From positions 18,183 to 82,182 of the forward strand of contig JASGMP010000002.1 in NCBI GenBank assembly GCA_030156395.1: a stretch of DNA of 64,000 nucleotides. Reading direction: 5' to 3'. Within the stretch, counting starts at the first letter, position 1, and each line of letters starts with the position of its first letter. The translations under genes and the position numbers were made by a program. Under the pieces are notes generated by a model, which was given only the letters and a program-made list of their open reading frames with translations, was not told the DNA's origin and searched no databases. This document shows, piece after piece, positions 44,102-53,219 of this stretch. The DNA comes from Fidelibacterota bacterium (lineage in GTDB: Bacteria; Fidelibacterota; Fidelibacteria; Fidelibacterales; Fidelibacteraceae).

Positions 44102-45952
44102 TTATGCTTCTTTTTTTTTCCCAAAATCAGGACTAATGGGCAAATATCGAATCAGCAGAAAGCCGGGTATCGTTGCCAGTACAACCCAGATAAAGAAATT
44201 TTGGTAGCCCACAATTTCCTGAATCCATCCACTAATCATTCCAGGAATCATCATACCCAAAGCCATAAATCCAGTACACAGAGCGTAATGGGCGGTTTTA
44301 AACTTACCTTCGGCGACGGAAATCATGTACAGCATATAGGCGGTAAATCCAAATCCGTAGCCAAATTGTTCAAGGCCGACACAAAAAGCCACAACAAAAG
44401 TACTGGTCGGTAGAGCTGTGGACAAATAGATATAAACAGCATTGGGAATATTCATGGCAATCGTCATCCACCAAATCCAGTATTTGAGTCCATGTTTAGC
44501 CGCAGCAAACCCCCCCAGGATTCCGCCCAGGGTAAGCATAAGAAGACCGACTGTTCCATAGATAAATCCATATTCCTGCGTTGTTAGCCCTAAACCTCCA
44601 GCTTCCTGGGCATCCAGAATAAAGGGTGCCGCCAGCTTTACCAACTGGGATTCACCCAAGCGGTACAAGAGAAGAAAAGCGATAGATACCCCGATTTTTT
44701 CTTTTGTGAAAAAATCTTTAAAAGTCCCAAAGAAATTCTTCATGAATTCAAGAAAAGAACTTTGTTTTCGTTCTTCCTCTACATCTTTGGGCAGGACAAA
44801 GAGGTGATACACGCCAAAGAACATGAAAAGGGCAAAGAGGACAATAAAGGTAACGGACCAGCTTAGCACAATATTGCCGCTGTTTGCCCCAAAAGTAGCA
44901 AATTCCCTTTGATCGAGTTTGGGATCCAGCTGTATCAACGCCATAGCCGGCTGATCCCAGTTCTCACGGGTAAACACAAAACGGGTACCTTCCACCAAAT
45001 TGATATTTTTGCTCCCCGTATTCCGGCCGAAAGTTATCACGACTTCTTCATCATCTTTTTCAGGTGCTTTATTCAGGCGGAAAAAGATGACCCCTATATT
45101 GCCTGCTTTTTCAAGAACCGGTTTGGGCTTTTGACCGAAACGGTTCTTCAGGGTTTGTTTCAACGGATCTGCTACATGAACAGACCACCAGGAAGGTGAT
45201 TTTTCCTTCACAACTTGCTCTTCCTTCGGCTGACCGTGAGCCAGATTCCAAGCCTTTACGGCGGCTTTGATGGAATCTGCCTGAGTTGTAAGGATGGGTT
45301 TAGCGTCTATCACCACTTCTTCAGGCCAACTGACAATCGATAATTCATCTGTGTCATCGATAGTAGGCATATCTTCAACAGTAGCTATGGTATGTACCTC
45401 TGGAGAGACATCGGAATATACTTTCAATTCAACAGAATCCAATCCGCTGTTACTTTCAATAAAACCAGCCAGAATAATCAATAATCCTTGTCCCGTCAAC
45501 ATGGCAAAACGGTAAAAAGTATTTCGGATCCCAACAAACCAGGCTTGTTGATGCTGGTCCAGGCCGATCATATACAGCCCGTCCGCCGCAATATCATGGG
45601 TGGCGGAGCTGAAAGCCATAAGCCAGAAAATGCCTAGGGTGATTTTAAAGAAATTCGGCATAGGTATGGTAAGGGCAATACTGCCCAAAGCGGCACCGAT
45701 AAGAAATTGCATGGCAAGGACCCAGAACCGCTTTGTTTTCAACACATCCACAATGGGACTCCAGAAAGGTTTTATCACCCATGGCAAATAGAGCCAACTG
45801 GTATAAAGGGCAATTTCAGCATTCGAAACCCCCATTTTTTTGTACATCACCACCGTGATATACATAACAATGGCATAAGGGAGTCCTTCAGCATAGTAAA
45901 GCGATGGTATCCACCACCAGGGAGACCGGCCTTTTGTGCTTTTTTCCGTCAT
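44102..45952 (-). CDS. AmpG-like MFS transporter with large inserted loop
   Basis: The N terminus (WWWIPSLYYAEGLPYAIVMY) and the SSATHDIAADGLYM segment are typical of AmpG/PAT-type permeases that import muropeptides or related solutes. About 12 hydrophobic helices are visible. After helix 5 or 6 there is a hydrophilic insert of about 190 residues (roughly 167-360), making the protein 616 residues against about 430-490 for AmpG. ATG 45952 is preferred because GGGA lies six bases upstream; ATG 45964 is possible. It is a single gene convergent with the etf operon. Confidence 0.85.
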   Translation of the reverse strand: MTEKSTKGRSPWWWIPSLYYAEGLPYAIVMYITVVMYKKMGVSNAEIALYTSWLYLPWVIKPFWSPIVDVLKTKRFWVLAMQFLIGAALGSIALTIPMPNFFKITLGIFWLMAFSSATHDIAADGLYMIGLDQHQQAWFVGIRNTFYRFAMLTGQGLLIILAGFIESNSGLDSVELKVYSDVSPEVHTIATVEDMPTIDDTDELSIVSWPEEVVIDAKPILTTQADSIKAAVKAWNLAHGQPKEEQVVKEKSPSWWSVHVADPLKQTLKNRFGQKPKPVLEKAGNIGVIFFRLNKAPEKDDEEVVITFGRNTGSKNINLVEGTRFVFTRENWDQPAMALIQLDPKLDQREFATFGANSGNIVLSWSVTFIVLFALFMFFGVYHLFVLPKDVEEERKQSSFLEFMKNFFGTFKDFFTKEKIGVSIAFLLLYRLGESQLVKLAAPFILDAQEAGGLGLTTQEYGFIYGTVGLLMLTLGGILGGFAAAKHGLKYWIWWMTIAMNIPNAVYIYLSTALPTSTFVVAFCVGLEQFGYGFGFTAYMLYMISVAEGKFKTAHYALCTGFMALGMMIPGMISGWIQEIVGYQNFFIWVVLATIPGFLLIRYLPISPDFGKKKEA

Positions 45953-46123
45953 GTCAAATCCCATTTTTTTAGTGAATTCTTAGCAGGTGCAATTTACATG
46001 AAATGAAAAGCGAGAACAAGCCAAGAGCTTCAAAATCACAAGACCGAAATCCAAAGACCCACTCTTGCAACCTCTCCATTTCAATCATCACCCAAGCAAA
46101 CAACTGATTAATAGGGATGTGGA

Positions 46124-46179
46124 ATTCTCAATTCTCCATTCTCAATTCTCCATTCTCCATTCTCAATTCTCCATTCTCA
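46124..46179. repeat. Eight-unit heptamer array (ATTCTCA/ATTCTCC)
   Basis: Eight contiguous 7-bp units alternate between ATTCTCA (four) and ATTCTCC (four) without gaps. The array overlaps the 3' end of deoA and on the minus strand supplies its last codons and its TGA stop at 46163-46165. Confidence 0.92.
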
Positions 46180-47434
46180 ATTTAACCCTCTCCCCAATCT
46201 CTTTCACTTTTTTCTTCAGTGCTTTTTCATTGTCAGAAAAGAGGGTAAAAAAAGGATCTCCGGGAGAAACTTTGTCACCGATACTGATATGGACCAACAT
46301 TCCTGCTTTGGGATCGATGGTATCGGTGCTTTTCCGTCTGCCGGCGCCCAAATCAATGGCATCCAACCCCAGCCCGTAGGTATCAATGGATTGAACGATC
46401 CCGGTCTTATCGGCAGTGACTTCTGCCACATAATTGGGTTTGGGATAGGTATCAGGATTTTCAAGGACAGAAATATCTCCATCCTGAGCTTTGACAATCT
46501 CCAAAAACTTATCAAAGGCTTTCCCGTTATCCAGGAGAGATGCCAACTCTGTACGGATTGCTTTCCGGTCAGCATTAGGTTCAGCCAGAAGGATCATCTC
46601 TTCCGTCAAGCGGATGGAGAGATCACGGACATCCCGGGGGCCACCGCCATGGAGGACATCCAGGGATTCGCGGACTTCCAACCAGTTTCCGACCGCCTTT
46701 CCCAGAGGTTGGTTCATATCCGTGATCACAGGAGTGACTTTCAGTCCGCCTGCTTCACCAAAGTGCTTCAATTTTGATGCCAGGATTTTTGCGTCTTTTT
46801 TCGTTTGCATAAAAGCACCGTTCCCTGATTTTACATCTATAACAAGTCCCTGAATACCTTCGGCAATTTTTTTACTTAGAATTGAAATGCAAATAAGTGG
46901 GATAGAACGAACGGTCGCTGTCACGTCCCGGAGAGCGTACAATTCCCTGTCTGCCGGACAGATATCGTTTGTTTGTCCGATGAGAGCACAGCCGATTCTA
47001 TCCGTCTGTTCCTGAAATTCTTTCAATGTCAAATGGGTCCTAAAACCAGGAATACTTTCCAGTTTATCCAGAGTCCCTCCTGAATGTCCCAGGGCTCTTC
47101 CGGAAATCATAGGGACTCTCACCCGGCCAGAGGCTGCCGCTAAAGGGGCAAGAATCAGCGAAATTTTATCTCCAACACCGCCGGTGCTGTGTTTATCAGC
47201 ATAAAAGACATCTTTGTGTTTAAAATGTATTCTTTTTCCGCTTTTAATCACGATATCGATTAAGTTTGATACTTCCTCATCCTCCAATCCGCGGAAATAA
47301 ATGGCCATTAACATTGCGGACATCTGGTATGCAGGAATGTCTTCAGATAAATAGCCGGAAATAAAGAACTCCCACTCTTTGCGGGTAAGTGCTTTTCCGG
47401 CCTGTTTTTTTTCAATTAAAGAATAGGGTAACAT
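46163..47434 (-). CDS. deoA: Thymidine/pyrimidine-nucleoside phosphorylase
   Basis: This enzyme cleaves thymidine or other pyrimidine nucleosides with phosphate. The signature SGRALGHSGGTLDKLESIPG, the YADKHSTGGVGDKISLIL loop and LGAGRRKSTDTIDPKAGM near the C terminus are present. At 423 residues it is close to DeoA and Pdp lengths; the two cannot be separated here. The last residues (RMEN) are encoded by a heptamer repeat array, so the native end may have been replaced. The start overlaps the carbonic anhydrase stop by one base (TGATG). Confidence 0.93.
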   Translation of the reverse strand: MLPYSLIEKKQAGKALTRKEWEFFISGYLSEDIPAYQMSAMLMAIYFRGLEDEEVSNLIDIVIKSGKRIHFKHKDVFYADKHSTGGVGDKISLILAPLAAASGRVRVPMISGRALGHSGGTLDKLESIPGFRTHLTLKEFQEQTDRIGCALIGQTNDICPADRELYALRDVTATVRSIPLICISILSKKIAEGIQGLVIDVKSGNGAFMQTKKDAKILASKLKHFGEAGGLKVTPVITDMNQPLGKAVGNWLEVRESLDVLHGGGPRDVRDLSIRLTEEMILLAEPNADRKAIRTELASLLDNGKAFDKFLEIVKAQDGDISVLENPDTYPKPNYVAEVTADKTGIVQSIDTYGLGLDAIDLGAGRRKSTDTIDPKAGMLVHISIGDKVSPGDPFFTLFSDNEKALKKKVKEIGERVKLRMEN

Positions 47435-47958
47435 CAGTCTGTCTCCTGATTCATTATAAGATATGATTTTGCCAGTTGGTGGTAATGATGTGCCGAATTC
47501 AGAATTTTTTCATATTCCTTATCTGTCACATCCCGGATCACTTTTGCCGGCACACCGGCAACAAGGGTCCTCGCAGGGACGGTAAAATGTTCACGGACAA
47601 CAGCACCTGCTGCCACAATGGATCCTTCTTCCACAACAGATCCGTTTAACAACATGGCACCCATGCCGATCAGAACTCTGTCCCGGATGTCTGTGCCATG
47701 GATAATGGCACCGTGGCCAATGGTCACATCATCACCTACCAGTGCGGGGTATTCACCTGTCCCGGTGTGGACCAGAACACCATCCTGAAGGTTTGAATTT
47801 TTTCCGATGCGAATATAATGAATATCTCCCCGGAGGACCGAGCGAAACCATACAGAGGAATATTCACCGATTTTTATATCACCGATCAAGGTGGTTTCCG
47901 GTAACAGGATTGTTTTGGGATGAATAACAGGCTTTACGCCGTGATGAATAATTATCAT
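47434..47958 (-). CDS. Gamma-class carbonic anhydrase family protein
   Basis: The protein is a left-handed beta-helix of hexapeptide repeats (SSVWFRSVLRGDIHYIRIGK, NSNLQDGVLVHTGTG, VTIGHGAIIHGTDI), with His residues in HTGTG and GHGAIIHG at the metal positions of the YrdA/PaaY group. It is 174 residues long, the usual size. Activity may be carbonic anhydrase or acyl-transfer-related. It overlaps lptF by 4 bp (ATGA) and deoA by one base. Confidence 0.92.
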   Translation of the reverse strand: MIIIHHGVKPVIHPKTILLPETTLIGDIKIGEYSSVWFRSVLRGDIHYIRIGKNSNLQDGVLVHTGTGEYPALVGDDVTIGHGAIIHGTDIRDRVLIGMGAMLLNGSVVEEGSIVAAGAVVREHFTVPARTLVAGVPAKVIRDVTDKEYEKILNSAHHYHQLAKSYLIMNQETD

Positions 47959-49337
47959 GATTCACTGCTCTCGTTTTCAATGGATTTTCTGAATATTTTC
48001 AGGGTGACTTGTTCCCGGATGGCGTACCACACCAGGAAAATTCCCAAGAGTCCGAAGACAATATTGGAGGACCACATAGCCACCCAGGGAGAGATAATAG
48101 CCCGGTCAGCCAGACGTTCTCCACCCATAAGAGATGCCCAATACACCAGGAAAAAGACCACACTCACGCCAACCGCGACTCCCATACTTCCCCGGCGGGC
48201 GATGATTCCCAGTGGAGCTCCCACCAAGACAAAAATGATACAGGCGACCGGCATGGATACTTTTTTGTGCACCTCTACCAAATATTTATTTTCTTGCATT
48301 TTATAAGCCTGGAGGATTCTCATATCCGTATCCAGGCGTTTCAGCCGGGCTTTCAGGGTTCTGATCTGCTGCTGATAAGTCCTGGCTTTTTGGGGATTAC
48401 TTGCGATAGAATCTTTCTCGATAGCGGTTATCCGGTTTTTAAGGTGAAGCTCAAAACTTTTAATATCAAAGACTGTAGTGTCTGCGTCCCAGCGGGCCAT
48501 CTCTGATTTAATTCTGTTTCGGATGTCCTCCTGCCGTTCCCGATAATCCCGGACCATAGTCATCATCTCTGCGATATCCATCTCCCGGTCTCCCCGATGA
48601 TCCGATTCATTCCTCTGAAGCGACATTTCGTCCACAGGAATGGTGATGCGGTGTTTTTCGAAGCGGAGGATCCGGTATTCTTTATCTTTTTCAGCGGGAT
48701 ACTCATGAATTTCACCCTCCTGCAAATCCAGGATCACCCGGGTTCCCTGAGTGGATAGATTTCCGGTGTGGGCCCAGACGGTAATATGCTGTCCTTCAGG
48801 AGAGGTATGGTAAATGAGCAGATCTTGTAGAGTATTCCCTTCCTTTTTCCGGATGAAGAGGGTGTAATCGGGAATATCGTACAAGAAATATCCTGCATTG
48901 ATATTCAGATCGGGGTGTTTCTGATAGATCGCCCGTTTTAAAAGCCGTGCCCGATGGTTAGCATCCGGCAGGATATAATTGTTGAAATACAGAAGTCCCA
49001 GCATTACCACAAAAGCAAAGAGAAGAGATGGCCGGATAATGGACGCAAAACTAATACCCGAAGCCCGCATAGCTGTAATTTCGTTATCCTCCCCCAGACG
49101 GCCGTACGCCATGAGCGTTGAAATGAGAACGGCCATAGGAACTGCCATGGCCAGGATCCAGGCGAGGTTCAACAAAATATATTCTATAGCCACAAAACCC
49201 AGGTTCTTCCCCAGTAACTTATCCAGACTTGTCATGAGCAGGTTTGAGATAAAAAGAAAAGCCAGCACCAGAATCGCGGCAAAAAAAGGGCCCTGATGTT
49301 CCCTAAAGATATAGACATAGAGTTTCGGAATTCTCAT
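47955..49337 (-). CDS. lptF: LptF/LptG-family permease
   Basis: LptF/LptG form the membrane part of the ABC exporter that lifts lipopolysaccharide from the inner membrane. The N-terminal three helices (FREHQGPFFAAILVLAFLFI, then MAVPMAVLISTLMAYGRLGEDNEITAMRASG) contain the conserved coupling phrase GEDNEITAMRASGIS. A periplasmic beta-jellyroll, a helical insert (about 255-345) and three final helices follow. At 460 residues it is longer than E. coli LptF (366) because of the insert. The partner subunit is not in the window. LptF and LptG cannot be told apart from this alone. Confidence 0.9.
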   Translation of the reverse strand: MRIPKLYVYIFREHQGPFFAAILVLAFLFISNLLMTSLDKLLGKNLGFVAIEYILLNLAWILAMAVPMAVLISTLMAYGRLGEDNEITAMRASGISFASIIRPSLLFAFVVMLGLLYFNNYILPDANHRARLLKRAIYQKHPDLNINAGYFLYDIPDYTLFIRKKEGNTLQDLLIYHTSPEGQHITVWAHTGNLSTQGTRVILDLQEGEIHEYPAEKDKEYRILRFEKHRITIPVDEMSLQRNESDHRGDREMDIAEMMTMVRDYRERQEDIRNRIKSEMARWDADTTVFDIKSFELHLKNRITAIEKDSIASNPQKARTYQQQIRTLKARLKRLDTDMRILQAYKMQENKYLVEVHKKVSMPVACIIFVLVGAPLGIIARRGSMGVAVGVSVVFFLVYWASLMGGERLADRAIISPWVAMWSSNIVFGLLGIFLVWYAIREQVTLKIFRKSIENESSES

Positions 49338-49365
49338 AAAAGCCAGACTCCGGTATTGTCAGACA

Positions 49366-52300
49366 TTAAAAATCCCCTCCTAAAGAAAAGAGATAGCGGG
49401 GTTTTGAAAAACCGTTGCCGTCATATTCCCAAGCCATATCGATACGCAGCAGAAAATAGCCAAAATAAATACGAATGCCTGTTCCCGTTGAAGCAATGAG
49501 ATCCTGAAATGTATTGTTAAATGGCCACAGATCCGGATCTTGAATCAGGGTTAAATCATCATACCAGGCAGTACCTGCATCCATAAAAAGGACACCGCGA
49601 ATTTGCCACAGATTCATGGGGAGGGGAAAACGGAATTTTGCATATTCCAGAAAGGGGAAACGAAGTTCGGCATTGACCACCGTAAATTTATCTCCGTATT
49701 TGGCAAAATAAGGAGTTCCCCGGACCGGGGTGATAAAGCGGGAAAAATAATAAAGGGTCATATCGTCACTGAAATTTTCCGACGAAGTCCCGAAGATGGG
49801 AGCATTGGCATTATAGCGATAGTTGAGCCAATTATCCACACCTCCGATGAGAAATGTCTGGGGATTTCTTCCCCATGAGTATCCACTGGTTAGGCGAAAA
49901 CCGATATGATAATCAAAATTGAATTTCCAGTATTTTCTGAAATCCAATGAGAGGGTGTTAAAAGCCGGTGATTCCGTACTGATATGAGGTGAAAAATCAA
50001 ACTGTGCTCTCCAGCGGGTTCCGTCCATGGGAGCTGTATAAGACCACAGGGCATTATCTTTCACATAGGCAAGCGTAGAAATGATGCTTCGGAAGGAGTG
50101 ATCAAAATTCTCATGGGATTCATACATATCCATTACTTCACGAGTGATGGTTGACAGCGTTTGTGTATACTCAAGGCGTCTGTAGCGGTCAAAGGGGTAC
50201 GATACCCCTGCCATCAAGCCATAATTGCGGTAACGTGTATAACGGATGGCATATCCATAGTCCGTTAGGTAATAGGTATAATAGTGGTTGGAATCATTGT
50301 AATAAGTGGCAGCAAAATTGAACCGGTTTTTAAGGTATGCATAACTAATGGAGTAGTCGCTGTTTTTCAGATCAATATATAATTCCGTCCCGATACCGAT
50401 CTGATGATCACCCATCATATCACTGAAAAGGAAAACTGTTTGTCCCTGAATTCCGTAAAACGTGGAATATCCCACCTGACTATCCACAAGATCCAGGGAA
50501 AACCGTGTTTTATACTCATGGGTTTTATAATCGCCGGTTTCGGTCAAGATACGTATTGAATCCAGAGTGACAGAATCCTCTTCCGTAAAGGCATCCTGCC
50601 TGTATCTGGGGATAAAGACAAATTTGCTGTATTCCCCTTGTCTTTCCGGTTTTTCGATGTCACTTACTGTAGCTGGCAACACTTTGTCATCAGATACCGG
50701 TTGGTCTGAGTCGGATTTATATGCCACAGGTTCGGCAGTTTCGATAGTATAATGATGTTTCCTGAATTCTGTAATCTTCAGATCTCGAGGAGGTAAAGAG
50801 AGGGGTTCATTAATCCGGTAGATATCCCATCCGCCATTTTGAAAAGCCGTTAAAACCAGGGTTCCCCCGTCACGTGAGATATCCAGGTTAAATATTCCTC
50901 CTAAAATATTTGTCACGGCATACGGTTCACCGTTTTCAGGTTTAATCCAGATATTAAAAATCCCATTTTCATCAGATGTATAGATTACCGTTTTCCCATC
51001 CGGTGCTGAAATGGCATAGTCTTCATCCCAGTCAGTTTGGGTCACTGCTTTTTTCATTCCTTCGGGATAGGTGATACGCCAAACATCGTTCTGATAGGGA
51101 TGGCGAAAAGAACGGAGTGGTAAACTGCGGCGTTTTTCAGCGATATAAAGAATCGATTTTCCGTCCGGTGCCCACTTGGGATTTTTGATACTGGTATTAT
51201 CCCGGGTAAGATTTGTAAGGGTTTGGGTATCCAAATTATAGGTGTAAATATCACTTTTCCAGCCATTGTTTCCGGCAAAAACAATAATGTTTTCATGGGG
51301 GTGCCAATCCGTAGAATAAATCCCATTCAATTCTTCAATGGGATAAAAGGTCTGTTTTTTGGATTTCACATCCACCACAACCAAGGCATCGGAAGGGCCA
51401 CTTTTAGCAGCAAAAACAATTTTTTTGGAATCAGGGGACCAGCTGATCCCTGGTGAAAGCCATTTAAGTTCCTCCAGACTTGCCTTTCGCTGGCCGGAGA
51501 CGATTTTTTCAACATCTTCCCCATCCTCGACGCGCATCGTAAAGATATCCGCGTAACCATTTCGATCGCTGAGAAAAGCAATTTTGGAACCATCCGGACT
51601 CAAGGCCGGCGCGATATTCTGATTGTTTTCAAGTTCATTATGATCTGTCAGGCGGACACTGATATTCAGGATATCTTCGGCAAAATCGATATCCGGCCAA
51701 TAGTTTTTTTGGATATACTTATGCCATTCAGCGGTAAAATTCTCTTCAGACATATTAAAGATTCGTTTGATACTTCGTGGAACGCTGTGCGTAGCTTTGA
51801 GGGAACCATAGAAGTCTGTCAGTTTTTCTATTCCGTAGGTATCGTGGATAAAACGGATAATGGACTGGCCACCTTTATAGGCATAATATCCGCTTAGGGC
51901 CCACATGGGGAGTAACTGCCCACTAAAGGCAAAATCACGCATGAACATATCCGCCTGCGTATCCCAACGGAGTGATTCATATTCAGCCGTCCCTTCAGCC
52001 AGCCACAAAGGAATATTGAGGGTTACAGCGCCGGAGATGATGGACTGAATGGATCCTCCAAAATACATGTCATTCATCACAGCATGGACCATTTCGTGGT
52101 GGATCACATGTCTGAAATCCCGGTAACTTCCTTCAAAAGGTAGTACCATCCGGTTTTTAAAAAGCTCTGTAAAGCCACCGACGCCCTCAGTAATATCACC
52201 TGAATAGGTATTGGTTTGCTGAAAGGCTTTATGACTGTTATATAGAATGATGGCATACCGTTTTTGCAAAGGCCAGTTCAACAGATTGCGAATACTTGTA

Positions 52301-52497
52301 TAGGCTTGTTCAGCCTCCCGGGCGGCAAATTCGGCAATCGTATAATTGTCATTATGATAATAAATGTCGAAATGATTACTTTGAATATATTTCCAGTCAA
52401 ACGTATCATACTGGACTTTATTTTTCCCGAACTGAGCCTGGAGGGGAAGGGACCAGATCATCATAAAAGCAAGAATCATCAGACGTTTAACGGGCAT
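49366..52497 (-). CDS. Secreted metallopeptidase-TolB propeller-outer membrane barrel fusion
   Basis: ATG 52497 follows GGAGAAACGA and opens a signal peptide ending near LQAQ. Residues 25-270 form a peptidase MA-like domain with zinc motif HHEMVHAVM (His134, Glu135, His138) and AEGTAEYES as the downstream ligand region. Residues about 300-600 hold TolB/WD40-like propeller units (ALSPDGSKIAFLSDRNGYAD, SPDSKKIVFAAKSG). From about 660 to the end is an outer-membrane barrel of the BamA/D15 type (RFPFLEYAKFRFP, LFMDAGTAWYDD, closing LFSLGGDF). The enzyme would sit on the periplasmic or outer face of the outer membrane. It is 28 bp upstream of lptF. Function is unknown. Confidence 0.88.
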   Translation of the reverse strand: MPVKRLMILAFMMIWSLPLQAQFGKNKVQYDTFDWKYIQSNHFDIYYHNDNYTIAEFAAREAEQAYTSIRNLLNWPLQKRYAIILYNSHKAFQQTNTYSGDITEGVGGFTELFKNRMVLPFEGSYRDFRHVIHHEMVHAVMNDMYFGGSIQSIISGAVTLNIPLWLAEGTAEYESLRWDTQADMFMRDFAFSGQLLPMWALSGYYAYKGGQSIIRFIHDTYGIEKLTDFYGSLKATHSVPRSIKRIFNMSEENFTAEWHKYIQKNYWPDIDFAEDILNISVRLTDHNELENNQNIAPALSPDGSKIAFLSDRNGYADIFTMRVEDGEDVEKIVSGQRKASLEELKWLSPGISWSPDSKKIVFAAKSGPSDALVVVDVKSKKQTFYPIEELNGIYSTDWHPHENIIVFAGNNGWKSDIYTYNLDTQTLTNLTRDNTSIKNPKWAPDGKSILYIAEKRRSLPLRSFRHPYQNDVWRITYPEGMKKAVTQTDWDEDYAISAPDGKTVIYTSDENGIFNIWIKPENGEPYAVTNILGGIFNLDISRDGGTLVLTAFQNGGWDIYRINEPLSLPPRDLKITEFRKHHYTIETAEPVAYKSDSDQPVSDDKVLPATVSDIEKPERQGEYSKFVFIPRYRQDAFTEEDSVTLDSIRILTETGDYKTHEYKTRFSLDLVDSQVGYSTFYGIQGQTVFLFSDMMGDHQIGIGTELYIDLKNSDYSISYAYLKNRFNFAATYYNDSNHYYTYYLTDYGYAIRYTRYRNYGLMAGVSYPFDRYRRLEYTQTLSTITREVMDMYESHENFDHSFRSIISTLAYVKDNALWSYTAPMDGTRWRAQFDFSPHISTESPAFNTLSLDFRKYWKFNFDYHIGFRLTSGYSWGRNPQTFLIGGVDNWLNYRYNANAPIFGTSSENFSDDMTLYYFSRFITPVRGTPYFAKYGDKFTVVNAELRFPFLEYAKFRFPLPMNLWQIRGVLFMDAGTAWYDDLTLIQDPDLWPFNNTFQDLIASTGTGIRIYFGYFLLRIDMAWEYDGNGFSKPRYLFSLGGDF

Positions 52498-52675
52498 TCG
52501 TTTCTCCAAACTTTTAGTTGAGAATATTGAAATTCAATGTTTTAGTCAAGACATCTCCGCCAGAAGGCCACATTTCCATAATACCTGTAAACGAGGGATG
52601 GAGCACGAGGTTTCAATCCAGTTCTCCCAGCCTATAGAAATCCCAAGCCGATAAGGAAGTACCCATGATTTTTTA

Positions 52676-52709
52676 AACAAAAAACCCCGTCTGACAAAAG
52701 GCGGGGTTT
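52676..52709 (-). terminator. Rho-independent terminator of the HU gene
   Basis: On the minus strand AAACCCCG and CGGGGTTT pair around a 12-base loop and are followed by a T-rich tail (TTTTTTG). It begins 24 bp after the HU stop. Confidence 0.9.
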
Positions 52710-52732
52710 AATTTGAAACATGTTGAAAGAGC

Positions 52733-53011
52733 TTATTTGACAGCTTCTTTCAGCGCTTTTCCGGCTTTAAATTTCGGTGCTTTAGAAGCCGCAATTTGAA
52801 TCTTTTCACCGGTTGCGGGATTGACACCGGTCCGTGCGCTGCGTTCAGCTACATAAAAAGTTCCAAAACCTACCAGTGTCAGTTTGTCACCAGCTTTTAA
52901 TGCATTCTCGACGGCACCGAGAAAACTGTTCAGGGCTTTTCCTGCCTGGTCTTTGGTGATACCGGCATCAGCAGCAATTTTGCTCACGAGATCAGCTTTA
53001 CTTAAACTCAT
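52733..53011 (-). CDS. hup: HU-family DNA-binding protein
   Basis: HU bends and compacts DNA as a dimer. The 92-residue protein begins [20 protein letters not shown] and contains [20 protein letters not shown] with the DNA-contacting arm ([14 protein letters not shown]). IHF-type signatures are absent. AAGGAG precedes the ATG. It is a single gene with its own promoter and a strong terminator. Confidence 0.96.
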   Translation of the reverse strand: MSLSKADLVSKIAADAGITKDQAGKALNSFLGAVENALKAGDKLTLVGFGTFYVAERSARTGVNPATGEKIQIAASKAPKFKAGKALKEAVK

Positions 53012-53066
53012 TTGGGCTCTCCTTTGTTTAGTTTGTTTGTTTTGATGTTTCCCACATAACTCGAAT

Positions 53067-53097
53067 TTAATATTGGGATAATTTTAATACATGTCAA
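53067..53097 (-). promoter_or_regulatory. Possible promoter for the HU gene
   Basis: A perfect TTGACA (53092-53097 on the minus strand) is followed by TATTAA (53067-53072) with a 19-base spacer, longer than ideal. It lies about 55 bp before the HU start. A better-spaced but weaker -10 overlaps it. Confidence 0.4.
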
Positions 53098-53219
53098 GAG
53101 AAAATCCTTTATTTATGCACTTTCTAAAAAGTTTTTTATCTTTTTTACACAAAATTTGAGCTTGGAACCCTTTTATGGATAAACTATATTTAACCTTATT
53201 TGTATAAACGGGAGGATCT

